DNA of 64,000 nucleotides. Origin: Vulcanimicrobiota bacterium. GTDB taxonomy: Bacteria; Vulcanimicrobiota; Xenobia; Xenobiales; JADMJV01. Shown here one piece after another: positions 7,995-16,400 of the stretch. The DNA lies in contig JAHBVR010000003.1 in NCBI GenBank assembly GCA_019637395.1, positions 1 to 64,000 on the forward strand. Direction: 5' to 3'. Position 1 is the stretch's first letter, and every line of letters starts with the position of its first letter. The translations under genes were made by a program, and so were the position numbers. The notes under the pieces are model-generated. The model saw only the letters and a list, made by a program, of their open reading frames with translations. It was not told where the DNA came from and made no database searches.

Positions 7995-9670
7995 TTCACG
8001 TAGAAACCCATTTCCAGGCCCTCCTGCAACAAGAAGACACCGACGGCGACAAGCGCATCACCATCCACGACAAAGGGCCCAAAACCTACGACCTGGACGG
8101 CCAGACCATCAAGGGCACCTACGCTCTCTCCAATCTGCTGCAAGAACTGGCCCTGGCCAAAGAAGCCCAACAAACGCATCTGCAAATCGATCCCCAGGCC
8201 CTCTATGAGCCGCCCACCCAAAGAATCTCGAAGGCTATCAAAAATCGTTGCTGGGACGGCCTCACCCGCAAAATCGACCATCCGGGCATGCTTACGGACC
8301 CCAAAATGCCCTCCGAGCCCCGCCTCTACATTCCCGAAAACGACCAGTTGGCTCAGCACTACTACAAAAACTTTCCGGCCCAAATCATCCAGCTTCCTCA
8401 GATCATCACCCCCGAATACGTCCAATCTCTGAATGACAAACCGGGCCTGCTCAGCCTGGCCATCGAAGAGGACGGCCCCCTGCCCTACGTCGTGCCCGGC
8501 GGGCGATTCAACGAAATGTACGGCTGGGACAGCTATTTCATCGCTCTCGGCCTCCTCCACGATGAAAAAATCGAGCTGGCCAAAGCTATGCTCAACCATC
8601 AAGTCTACCAGATCCGCTTCTACGGCAAAGTCCTTAACGCCAACCGCAGCTACTATCTCACCCGCTCCCAGCCGCCCTTCCTGACCCGCTTCCTCAAGGC
8701 CATCCTCAAATACAGCCGGCAACCCAAAGCCTGGATTGAAGAAGTGCTGCGCACGGCCATGCATGAATACGCCCACGTCTGGACTCGGGAACCGCGCCTC
8801 ACCCGGACCGGTCTGTCGCGCTACTACGGTGAAGGTTTGGGCCAACCGCCGGAAACCGAGCCCGGCCACTACGACTCCATCGCCAATCCCACCCAGGAGT
8901 ACTTCACCCACGACCGCACCGTGCGCGAATCCGGCCACGACACCAGCTATCGGCTGGAAGACCGGGCCGCCCACCTGTGCACCGTCGACCTCAACTCCTT
9001 GCTTTACGCCTACGAAGTCGACCTGGCCGAACTGCTCGACCAGTACGGCGAAATTCCGGGTTATCCCAACAGTGAAGTGTGGCGGGCCCGCGCCCGGCAG
9101 CGCCGGCAACTGCTCACCCAATACTGCTGGGACCCCGCCGAGGGCCAGTTCTTCGACTACGACTTCGTCAAACAGGAACGCACCGGCTACGAATCGGCCA
9201 CCGGCCTGTGGCCGCTATGGGCCGGCCTGGCCACCCCCCAGCAGGCCGAACTGGCCGTCCAACACGCCACCCTGGAAAAAGGCGGACTGGCCGCCGGCAG
9301 CCTCAAAAGCCGAGGCCCCCTGAACGACCAGAGGCCGCCCCGCCAGTGGGATTATCCCTACGGCTGGGCGCCCCATCAAATGATGGCCTGGGAAGGGCTG
9401 CAAAACTGCGGACTCGACCCCTCCGGCTGGGCCGAACGCTGGCTGCGCATGATGACCAAAAACGCCGTCGACTTCAACGGCGTGATCCCGGAGAAATATG
9501 ATGTGGTGGCCGCCAGCCACGAGGTCTTCGCCGAATACGGCAACGTGGGCGCCGACTTCGACTACATCACTAAAGAGGGCTTCGGCTGGTCCAACGCCTC
9601 TTACCAAATCGGACTCACCTACCTCAGTGCGGCTCAACGTCAGGGGCTGGATCAACTGGCCGTCGGTTAG
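7991..9670 (+). CDS. treF: Cytoplasmic alpha,alpha-trehalase (GH37)
   Basis: Trehalase hydrolyses trehalose to two glucoses. Signature 1 reads PGGRFNEMYGWDSYF near residue 166 and signature 2 reads QWDYPYGWAPHQ near residue 451; both are diagnostic of glycoside hydrolase family 37. The start chosen is the GTG at 7991, which overlaps the MFS stop codon. The reading frame stays open far upstream, but that part lies inside the MFS gene. The N-terminus has EDTDGDKRITIHDKG, an EF-hand-like acidic loop I associate with some bacterial GH37 enzymes. There is no signal peptide, so it acts in the cytoplasm on imported or endogenous trehalose. Length is 559 residues, normal for the family. Confidence 0.95.
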   Translation: MIHVETHFQALLQQEDTDGDKRITIHDKGPKTYDLDGQTIKGTYALSNLLQELALAKEAQQTHLQIDPQALYEPPTQRISKAIKNRCWDGLTRKIDHPGMLTDPKMPSEPRLYIPENDQLAQHYYKNFPAQIIQLPQIITPEYVQSLNDKPGLLSLAIEEDGPLPYVVPGGRFNEMYGWDSYFIALGLLHDEKIELAKAMLNHQVYQIRFYGKVLNANRSYYLTRSQPPFLTRFLKAILKYSRQPKAWIEEVLRTAMHEYAHVWTREPRLTRTGLSRYYGEGLGQPPETEPGHYDSIANPTQEYFTHDRTVRESGHDTSYRLEDRAAHLCTVDLNSLLYAYEVDLAELLDQYGEIPGYPNSEVWRARARQRRQLLTQYCWDPAEGQFFDYDFVKQERTGYESATGLWPLWAGLATPQQAELAVQHATLEKGGLAAGSLKSRGPLNDQRPPRQWDYPYGWAPHQMMAWEGLQNCGLDPSGWAERWLRMMTKNAVDFNGVIPEKYDVVAASHEVFAEYGNVGADFDYITKEGFGWSNASYQIGLTYLSAAQRQGLDQLAVG

Positions 9671-9755
9671 CAAGAAATAGCGCAGACAACGAAAACAAAA
9701 GAATTCTCAAAACCGGCAAAATTGAACAAAGGCCTCGCAAGAGACCTCCCCACCC

Positions 9756-10790
9756 ATGGAGAATAGCCCCGGCATGCGCAAATGGTGGTGGGGAATCGGG
9801 CTCATTGCCACAGCCTGGGCGGCCGGTCCGGGCACTTTTGCCTGGGAAAGCACTCAAAGGGTCACGGAGCAGGAAATTTCGCTGGTTTATTCCCCCCACA
9901 GCGCCCGCGCCACCCTGCGCCTGCTGTTTGACGCGGGAGCCGTGCAATTGGCTCCGCTCTGCCAGTTTCAGGCGGATGAGCCGGCGCTGAAACCGGTCGG
10001 CTGGCAATCCGCCCAGGCCGTCTTCTTGGGCCAGGGAGTCCATGCTCCTCCCAAGTACCCATCCAGCGTGCATCCTTTGGATTTTTCCAAACCGACCGCC
10101 TGTAACGAAATCAACAACTGGGTTTCGCAACACACGGCCGGGCATATCCAATCGTTGGTTACCCGCCAGGACCTGCCGGCCAGCACGGCCGTGGCCGCCG
10201 TCAGCGCCGTCTATCTGAAGTCCAGCTGGGTGCACCCGTTCGACCCCAAAAATACCAGCAAGCAACCCTTCTTCCCGAAAGGGAATGTGGAAATGATGAA
10301 TCAGACCGGCGTCTTCGCGCTCTACCACGACCCTGAATTCACCATTCTGGAAATGCCCTATAAAGAAGGCCAGTTGGTCTTCGATTGCTGCCTGCCGGTG
10401 CGCGAGGACGGACTCTCGCAGGTGCGCCGCCGGCTCACTCCGGGCCATTTGGAGACGATCTGGGGCGTGCTGGAAGAATCGCGCCTGGCCGTTCAGGTGG
10501 GACTCCCCAAGTTCCGCCTGCAAAGCCGCCTGGACTTGCTCAAATCCCTGATCATCCCGGATCCCATCAGCCTGCCCGGATTCTCCATCGGGAGCACTCG
10601 AGTGGACGTCTTGGTCCAACAGGCCAACCTGGACGTGGACGAGTTCGGAACGGTGGCTTCAGCGGCCACGGCGGCGGTAGTTTCGCGCAGTCTACCGGAA
10701 AGTTTCGTCGCCGATCACCCGTTTCTTTTCTGGATTCGCGACCGATCCAACGGAACCGTGCTCTTCAGCGGTCAATTCTGCGGCGACTGA
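9756..10790 (+). CDS. Serpin, probably exported
   Basis: Serpins trap serine or cysteine proteases by cleavage of an exposed loop. Family motifs are NNWVSQHTAGHI, AVYLKSSWVHPFDP, the hinge DEFGTVASAATAAVV at about residues 294-308, and the signature ADHPFLFWIRD. The hinge has Gly at P15, Thr at P14, small residues at P12-P9 and Thr at P8, as expected for an inhibitory serpin. Cleavage would fall in or next to VSRSLP. The second Met (9774) begins a signal-like segment, MRKWWWGIGLIATAWA, and may be the true start. The protein is short (344 residues) because the first helices of the fold are mostly missing. It converges with the TetR gene and overlaps it by 19 bases. Confidence 0.9.
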   Translation: MENSPGMRKWWWGIGLIATAWAAGPGTFAWESTQRVTEQEISLVYSPHSARATLRLLFDAGAVQLAPLCQFQADEPALKPVGWQSAQAVFLGQGVHAPPKYPSSVHPLDFSKPTACNEINNWVSQHTAGHIQSLVTRQDLPASTAVAAVSAVYLKSSWVHPFDPKNTSKQPFFPKGNVEMMNQTGVFALYHDPEFTILEMPYKEGQLVFDCCLPVREDGLSQVRRRLTPGHLETIWGVLEESRLAVQVGLPKFRLQSRLDLLKSLIIPDPISLPGFSIGSTRVDVLVQQANLDVDEFGTVASAATAAVVSRSLPESFVADHPFLFWIRDRSNGTVLFSGQFCGD

Positions 10791-11443
10791 ATCAACTGGG
10801 CGAGACGGCGGCGAGTGCGTTCACGCAGAAGTAAAATGTAGCGACTGGTCTGCATGGCGCGACACATGAGCAAAGCACCCTGAATGTCGCAGGCCAGCTC
10901 CTCGGCCATCTCCAACGGCTGAAAACGCCCCACAGCGCCGTTTTCCTGCTGGAGCGCCGACAATCCCTCGGCCATGGCAAGGACCCAACGCTGCAGACAA
11001 AGCGCCGCGGTGGCGCGCACCGAAGGATTGGAAGGACTCAATTCCGAGGCGATGGCTCCGACCGGACAGCCCAGAAAGTCGGGTAACTGGCCGAATTCGA
11101 CATAGGGCTGAAACCACTGGTCGAATTCATCCATGCTCTCCAGCCGCGTAGTATAGGGAGCAATACGCTGCAAAAAGTAATCCATGGTGTAGCGGACCAC
11201 CTCGCAAATGAATTGGTCCTTACTGCCGAAATAATGGTAAAACTGTCCCTTGCCAACCCCGGCAAGTTCCATAACTTCAGCTATCCCTGTCCCATTCACG
11301 CCCTTTTTGTGAAAAACTCGAATGGCATAAAGAATCAGCAGGGTGCGTTTCTTGCAGCGGGAGGGATCGATGACCTCGGTCCAGGCCTCGGTGACGGAAA
11401 CACTTTTTTTGGCCCCGTCTGGTTGGGTGCGTGTAGGCGGCAT
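10772..11443 (-). CDS. TetR-family transcriptional regulator
   Basis: The N-terminal DNA-binding domain is clear at about residues 32-80: ILYAIRVFHKKGVNGTGIAE, then GVGKGQFYHYFGSKDQF. This is the TetR helix-turn-helix followed by the YxHFxSKxxL-type helix. The remaining 140 residues form the variable ligand-binding and dimerisation domain, with no identifiable ligand. The 223-residue length is normal. It reads toward the serpin gene and lies downstream of the CDP-glucose dehydratase gene with a 62-base gap that includes a small palindrome. It may regulate itself or neighbours; nothing fixes the target. Confidence 0.92.
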   Translation of the reverse strand: MPPTRTQPDGAKKSVSVTEAWTEVIDPSRCKKRTLLILYAIRVFHKKGVNGTGIAEVMELAGVGKGQFYHYFGSKDQFICEVVRYTMDYFLQRIAPYTTRLESMDEFDQWFQPYVEFGQLPDFLGCPVGAIASELSPSNPSVRATAALCLQRWVLAMAEGLSALQQENGAVGRFQPLEMAEELACDIQGALLMCRAMQTSRYILLLRERTRRRLAQLIQSPQN

Positions 11444-11493
11444 ACCTCAGAATATTCTCAATAAGTCGGTGACCCCCTGGTAGTTCTTGACCA

Positions 11494-11504
11494 CTTGTTA
11501 CAAG
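11494..11504. promoter_or_regulatory. Small inverted repeat upstream of the TetR gene
   Basis: CTTGTTACAAG is a perfect inverted repeat around a central base. It lies 51 bases before the start of the TetR gene and just after the dehydratase stop codon. It could be part of an operator, but it is short and only one copy is seen. Confidence 0.25.
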
Positions 11505-11505
11505 C

Positions 11506-12555
11506 CTATTTCCGGAATGCCTGAATCTGCCTCAGGCATAACTCGCGCACCGGAGACCCGGCCAGAAACTCCTTTTGCCAACTCACCGTCGCCGCCAGCG
11601 CCTGCTCCAGACTCCAGCGCGGCTGCCAGTTCAACTCGGCCTGGGCCTTACTGATGTCCAACCGCAGCAAGCCTGCTTCCTTGGGGTGGTTTCCGGAGGG
11701 CGACAATTCGACCCGGGCGCCTTCACCCCAAAGCCGGGCCAGGCTCTGAGCCACCCGCCCCACCTCAGCGTGCCCTTCGTCCCCTTTGGGGCCGAAGTTC
11801 CAGCCGCACTCCAAACCATCCCGGCGGAGCAAAGACTCGGCCAAAAGCAGATAACCGGAAAGCGGCTCGAGCACGTGTTGCCAGGGACGTACTGCCTGAG
11901 GATAGCGCAACTCCACCGCCTGCCCGCGTTCGAAGGCGCGCAAGCAATCCGGAACCAGACGATCAGCCGACCAATCTCCGCCGCCGATCACGTTGCCGGC
12001 CCGAGCGCTGGCCAGGCGCACGCCCTGCTCCTGCAAAAAAGAGGCCCGGTAGCTGGCCGTCACGATCTCGGCGGCCGCTTTGCTGGCGCTATAAGGGTCG
12101 TTCCCACCCAGGCGATCGTGCTCCCGATAAGGATAAGGCCATTCCTCATTGTGGTAGACCTTGTCGGTCGTGATCACCACCACCGCCTTCACCGAGCTCA
12201 CCCCGCGCAGCGCCTCCAGCAGATGGACCGTGCCCAACACGTTGGTGGCGAAAGTGCCTACCGGATCTTTATAAGACTCGCGAACCAGCGGTTGGGCCGC
12301 CAAATGGAAGACGATTTCGGGCTCCGCCTGTTGAACCGCCGCCCGCAATCGGGTCAAATCCCTAAGATCCGCCCGGATGTCCGCTTCCAGCTCCAGACCC
12401 AAAGCCTCCCAAAGCGAAGGCTGGGTGACCGGGTCCAAGGCATATCCAGACAGCTTGACTCCCAGATCGTGCAGCCACAAACTCAACCAGCTTCCCTTGA
12501 AACCCGTATGGCCCGTCAAAAAGACGCGGCGGGCGAGCCAGAAAGTCTCATCCAT
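11506..12555 (-). CDS. rfbG: CDP-glucose 4,6-dehydratase
   Basis: This short-chain dehydratase converts CDP-D-glucose to CDP-4-keto-6-deoxyglucose, the entry point to CDP-3,6-dideoxyhexoses. The Rossmann motif is GHTGFKGSWLSLWL, a form I associate with RfbG/DdhB rather than dTDP-glucose dehydratases. VVITTDKVYHN holds the Thr-Asp pair and YSASK the catalytic Tyr and Lys. ARAGNVIGGGDW is also typical. Length, 349 residues, is normal. Its ATG overlaps the end of the Uma2 gene by 8 bases, so it is likely co-transcribed with it. Its pathway partners rfbF and rfbH lie 15-20 kb away in this window. Confidence 0.92.
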   Translation of the reverse strand: MDETFWLARRVFLTGHTGFKGSWLSLWLHDLGVKLSGYALDPVTQPSLWEALGLELEADIRADLRDLTRLRAAVQQAEPEIVFHLAAQPLVRESYKDPVGTFATNVLGTVHLLEALRGVSSVKAVVVITTDKVYHNEEWPYPYREHDRLGGNDPYSASKAAAEIVTASYRASFLQEQGVRLASARAGNVIGGGDWSADRLVPDCLRAFERGQAVELRYPQAVRPWQHVLEPLSGYLLLAESLLRRDGLECGWNFGPKGDEGHAEVGRVAQSLARLWGEGARVELSPSGNHPKEAGLLRLDISKAQAELNWQPRWSLEQALAATVSWQKEFLAGSPVRELCLRQIQAFRK

Positions 12556-13147
12556 TGCCGCGCAACCTTTCCAACTCGGCCAGCGCTTCCTGTAGCTTGC
12601 GTTCGGCCTCCAGAGCCCGTTGCTCGGCGTCCATGTGGGCGCTTACCGCTAGTTTCTGCCCCTTCTCGTCCACCCAGTGCAGCCAACCACCCTCGCTTTT
12701 CAGGCCCAGCCCCAACCGCTGACTGAACAGCTCGCCGCGCTCATTGAGCAGAATGCTCACATAGTCGTTATCCTGCAGCCGAAAGCCGCTCAAACGCTGA
12801 ATGCCGGGGGCATAGAGAAAATACTCGCTGGTGCGAAAGACGTCCCGGTAGAGAATCAACTTGCGACCCCGATCCTGATGCTCGGTATCGGCCGAAGTGA
12901 GTTCCAGGATGAAATCCGGAAATTGCTTATCTTCTTCCCAGACCACGTAGCACGGCCGAGCTTCCGGCGATCGGCCCAGCACCACGTAAAGATCCGGCAC
13001 TACAAAGCGAGGCGGCTTGGTCTGCTGATAATAGATGGAATTCTGCCCACCCACGTAGGCGTCCGGCAAATAAGCCCGCAACGCTTCCAGGAGCATCCTG
13101 CACTGCAAAGTATGCCGCTCGATCTCGGCCGAAAGACTGCGCTTCAT
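12548..13147 (-). CDS. Uma2 family endonuclease (DUF820)
   Basis: A 199-residue protein with the Uma2 PD-(D/E)XK fold. FVVPDLYVV supplies the Asp, ILELTSADTEHQD the Glu and Asp, RGRKLILYRDVFRTSEYFLY the Lys and Tyr region, and a Lys/Glu/Ala-rich coiled tail ends the chain. Members of this family are common and often multicopy, but their role is poorly known; DNA cleavage is inferred from fold. It starts 20 bases after the remnant of an antitoxin-like gene and overlaps rfbG by 8 bases at its end. Confidence 0.85.
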   Translation of the reverse strand: MKRSLSAEIERHTLQCRMLLEALRAYLPDAYVGGQNSIYYQQTKPPRFVVPDLYVVLGRSPEARPCYVVWEEDKQFPDFILELTSADTEHQDRGRKLILYRDVFRTSEYFLYAPGIQRLSGFRLQDNDYVSILLNERGELFSQRLGLGLKSEGGWLHWVDEKGQKLAVSAHMDAEQRALEAERKLQEALAELERLRGNG

Positions 13148-13167
13148 GCGGCTGCCTTCCCGTCGCT

Positions 13168-13360
13168 TTAGAAGGTTCCTCGCCGCATGTAGAGTTCGGT
13201 GCGCTCATACTCCAGCAACTCGGCCAGTGTGTAGCGCGGCCGCGGCTTGGCCTACCGAAGCACCAGCCTGAAGACCCAATTGGTCCAGAAAGGCGGGCGG
13301 CACGGCCAACAGAACCGATCCACCAACCTTGCATAAAATAGTGATGTGATAATTATACAT
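13168..13360 (-). pseudogene. Broken MazE/AbrB-type antitoxin gene
   Basis: From an ATG at 13360 the frame reads MYNYHITIL followed by CKVGGSVLLAVPPAFLDQLG and LQAGASVGQ. This is the swapped-hairpin DNA-binding domain of MazE/ChpS/AbrB-like antitoxins. The next frame then continues with KPRPRYTLAELLEYERTELY and MRRGTF before a stop at 13168. In intact relatives the two parts join through a short GRLVVEP-like segment, which is missing here. A small deletion with a frameshift therefore broke the gene. No toxin gene is adjacent; the Uma2 gene follows instead. The domain identification is from recalled family pattern, while the two-frame layout is seen directly. Confidence 0.65.
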
Positions 13361-13459
13361 AAATATAACTCAGCCGATTCGGCCCCTCAAAGTTCATCTC
13401 CGAGGTGTTCAGAACTCTTTCAGGGTGTACCGGCAAACTGGGCGGACTATAGGAGAGCT

Positions 13460-16400
13460 ATGTCCACGATTAACAAAACCAACAACCTGCAAAATCTGAG
13501 CCCACTGCGCCCGCAGACTCAGCCGGCCCAAACGGAAGCCCCCAAAGACCCCGGCGACGGCTGGGTGGGTGGGGTGGGAGCCAGAGACGATAAACCGGCC
13601 ATCCCTCAGAGTCAAACGCAGGCTGCCGAAGGTCACAAAAGCACCAGCCATCACACCGCGCTCAAAATCGCGCTGGGCACCCTGGGTGTAGCCGGAGCGC
13701 TGGTGGGTATGGCGCAAACCGCCCAGGCTCAAGTGCTGGCCACTCCGAGTGGGGCGCCCCGCTCGCTCACCGACCAGGTGCGCGACACCCGCCCCGTCTT
13801 CGCCGGCAGCGTCAACGATGTGGTTAACAAATTCACCGCCGGCCGCCAGATCTACGTGGTCGGCAATCCTCAATACCAGGGCCAGAACCTCGACCTCAAA
13901 CAGTTCCAGGACGTCTTCGCCAAACACCCCAACGCCTACATCGTGCTCATCGGCCAGAGCGACAACGTCAAAGCCGACGACTACGCCCTCTCGCGCGGCA
14001 TCGCCAACAGCGAACAGTTCAAAAGCGTGGGCGACCAGGAAACGGGCCAGCCCAACGGCCAGGTCTACATGGTTTATTTCAAGGTGACCGACCAGAAGTT
14101 CATTCAGCAGACCGGTAAAGACCGCGCCATCTATATGCGCTCTGAGCAACTGCTGGACGATGCCGGCGTGGGCGAAAACAACTTCGTGGATCGCGAAACC
14201 CTCGAACCTCGCACCCTCATGCAGACTTACGTCAGCGCCATCCAGAGCGGCCAGAGCGTGCCCCAGGCCTTTGCCCAGGTGCTCGACAAAGTCGATGCCG
14301 GCCAGGCAGCTTTCGTCAAGTCCACCGTGCGCGGCGCCCAACAAGCCGTCGATCAGGCGGGCAGCCGGCTCAGCGACGTGCAGAAAACCGTGCGCGACTT
14401 CCAGAAGAAGCATGGCGAGAAAGGCAGCCTGGGCAAGCCCGACGTGCAGGCCTGGCAGGCTCGCCTGCAGACCGCCAAAGACCAGCTCAAGGCCCGCGAC
14501 TACGGCGCCGCCGGCGAAACCGCGCGCGCTCTGATCACCAGTCTTTCCAATTACGAAACCCAGCTTTCCCAATTCAACCAGGCTCCCGCCCAGGCCCAGG
14601 AAATCAGCCGCCAGATCTCGGCCCTGGAACTCGAGGTCCAAAAGCTACCCAACAACGGGCAGGCCCAGCAGGCTCGCGAAAACCTGCAGAGCGCCAAAAA
14701 CAGCCTGGCTGCCTACCAGGCCAAGCACGACGCCAACGAACTCGGCTTCCAACCCGAACTCGACGCCGCCCGTAGTGCGGTGGGCGAAGTGCAGCACCAC
14801 ATCGACGCCTCGCGCAGCAGTGAAGCGGCCATCAAGAACCTCAAGCTCTATGGTTCGGCCGCCCTGGGCGTCAGCCTCATCGCCACCGCCCTGATCCTCA
14901 ACTACAAAGCCCGCGGCCGCCGCAAAGAATCGGAAAAGGAACTCGACGAAGCCCTGGCCGCCCTGGCCGACCGTTCCAAAGAACTCATCAAGGTCATGAA
15001 CGAGGCCGACGTGGCCCAAATCGCCGGCTTCACCGGCACCACCCAGAAACTGGCTAAAGAATTGCTGGGCAACACCGCCGAAGCGCTGGCCCTGCTCGGT
15101 GGCGGCGACAAAATTATCGACGAAGCCCGCGACCTGATCAAAGGCAACTCCTTCGGCTCCCGCCTCAAGAACATGTTCCTCAAAGGCAATTTTGACAAAG
15201 CCGTCGAGCTGCTCACCGATAAGGACGCCAAGATGCCCTTCGAGCTGGCCGACTCCAAGAAGATCGAACTGGAGAAAGGCAGCCGCGCCGAAGCCTGGCG
15301 TGAGCACCTGCTCAGCACGGTCGTCTCTAAAGCCGGCGAAGAGTCGTTCGTGCAGATGCTGGACAAGCTGCAAAGCCTGACCACCGGCAACGCAAAGACC
15401 ACCCAGGTGTTGCTCAAGGAGAGCCGCGAAGTGGGCGCCTACCTGGACGGCGTCAAAGACAAGAACCACGCCATGCAGGGCCAATCGGAAGCCCTCCAAA
15501 AAGCTGGCGAGGAAGACAAGTTCTTCACCGCTCCCAGCGTTACCAGCCGCATCACCCCTTTCGTAGACGGCCTCATCGAAAAAGGCCACCAGGTCAAAAC
15601 CACCGACCCCTTCCGGGCCCGCGAGGAGTTCGGCGAAGTCAGCGAGCGCATGATCGCCGACGGCCACAACATCATTGATATCGGAACCTTCGGACGCAAC
15701 CACACCATGCCTCTGCTGGCCAAAGCCGACGAAGCCCTCCACCCCCACGAAATCGTCACCAACTGGGCTCACCTGCGCAAGGAAGAACTTTCGATCGCTC
15801 TCGACCGCGAGGGCGAAAAGACCATCGAGCAGGAAACCGAAAAGACCGTCGCCCAGATCAAGCAAGACCTGCAAGCCCTGGAATCCCGAGTGGAAACAGT
15901 GGTCCAACTCGACGACAAACGTTGGAACCTGGCCAAGCCGCAGATCAATGACGCCGACCAGGCTATTAAAACCGCCCGCGAAGGCTTATGTAGTGCCCTC
16001 AAAGCGGCCGGAGTGTTCAAAGATGGCAAGCCGGAGCAGGTCTTGAGAGAACCCGACCGCGACCCGTCCGCCCCGCTTTATGAAGCTCAGCAAAATTACG
16101 ACGCCATCAAGCCCTTGCTCGACAAAGGCAACGTCGACCAGCCGCCCACCCACCTCAAAGCCGTCGGCACTCTGACCCGCCAGGCCAGCGATCTGGTCAA
16201 GGACTCGCGAGCCGCCTTCGAAGGCTACCCTGGCGATAGCGGCGAACGCCGCAACCGCCACCTCAACATCACCAACAGCATTCCCAACAAATACCAGCCC
16301 TCGCTGAATCGCATTCAAGAAACTTACACCGAAGCCGCCCAGAAATCGGTGGTGCGCGAAGTCAGCTCCAACCTGAGCAGCAAGGTCGGCACCGTCTCGG

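Noticed and set aside
7973-9121. 382-residue minus-strand open frame opposite trehalase
   Set aside because: The trehalase signatures on the plus strand are unambiguous; this is antisense shadow.
12927-13334. 135-residue minus-strand open frame
   Set aside because: It is not protein-like; the two neighbouring frames match the two halves of an antitoxin, so it is a shadow of the broken gene.
13168-13360. Programmed frameshift rather than pseudogene
   Set aside because: No slippery heptamer or downstream structure was evident, and the conserved linker is missing, which points to a deletion.
13409-15907. Two long minus-strand open frames opposite the giant gene
   Set aside because: They mirror the third-position GC bias of the plus-strand gene and show no domain. 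The plus-strand frame has a ribosome site, membrane segments and repeats.
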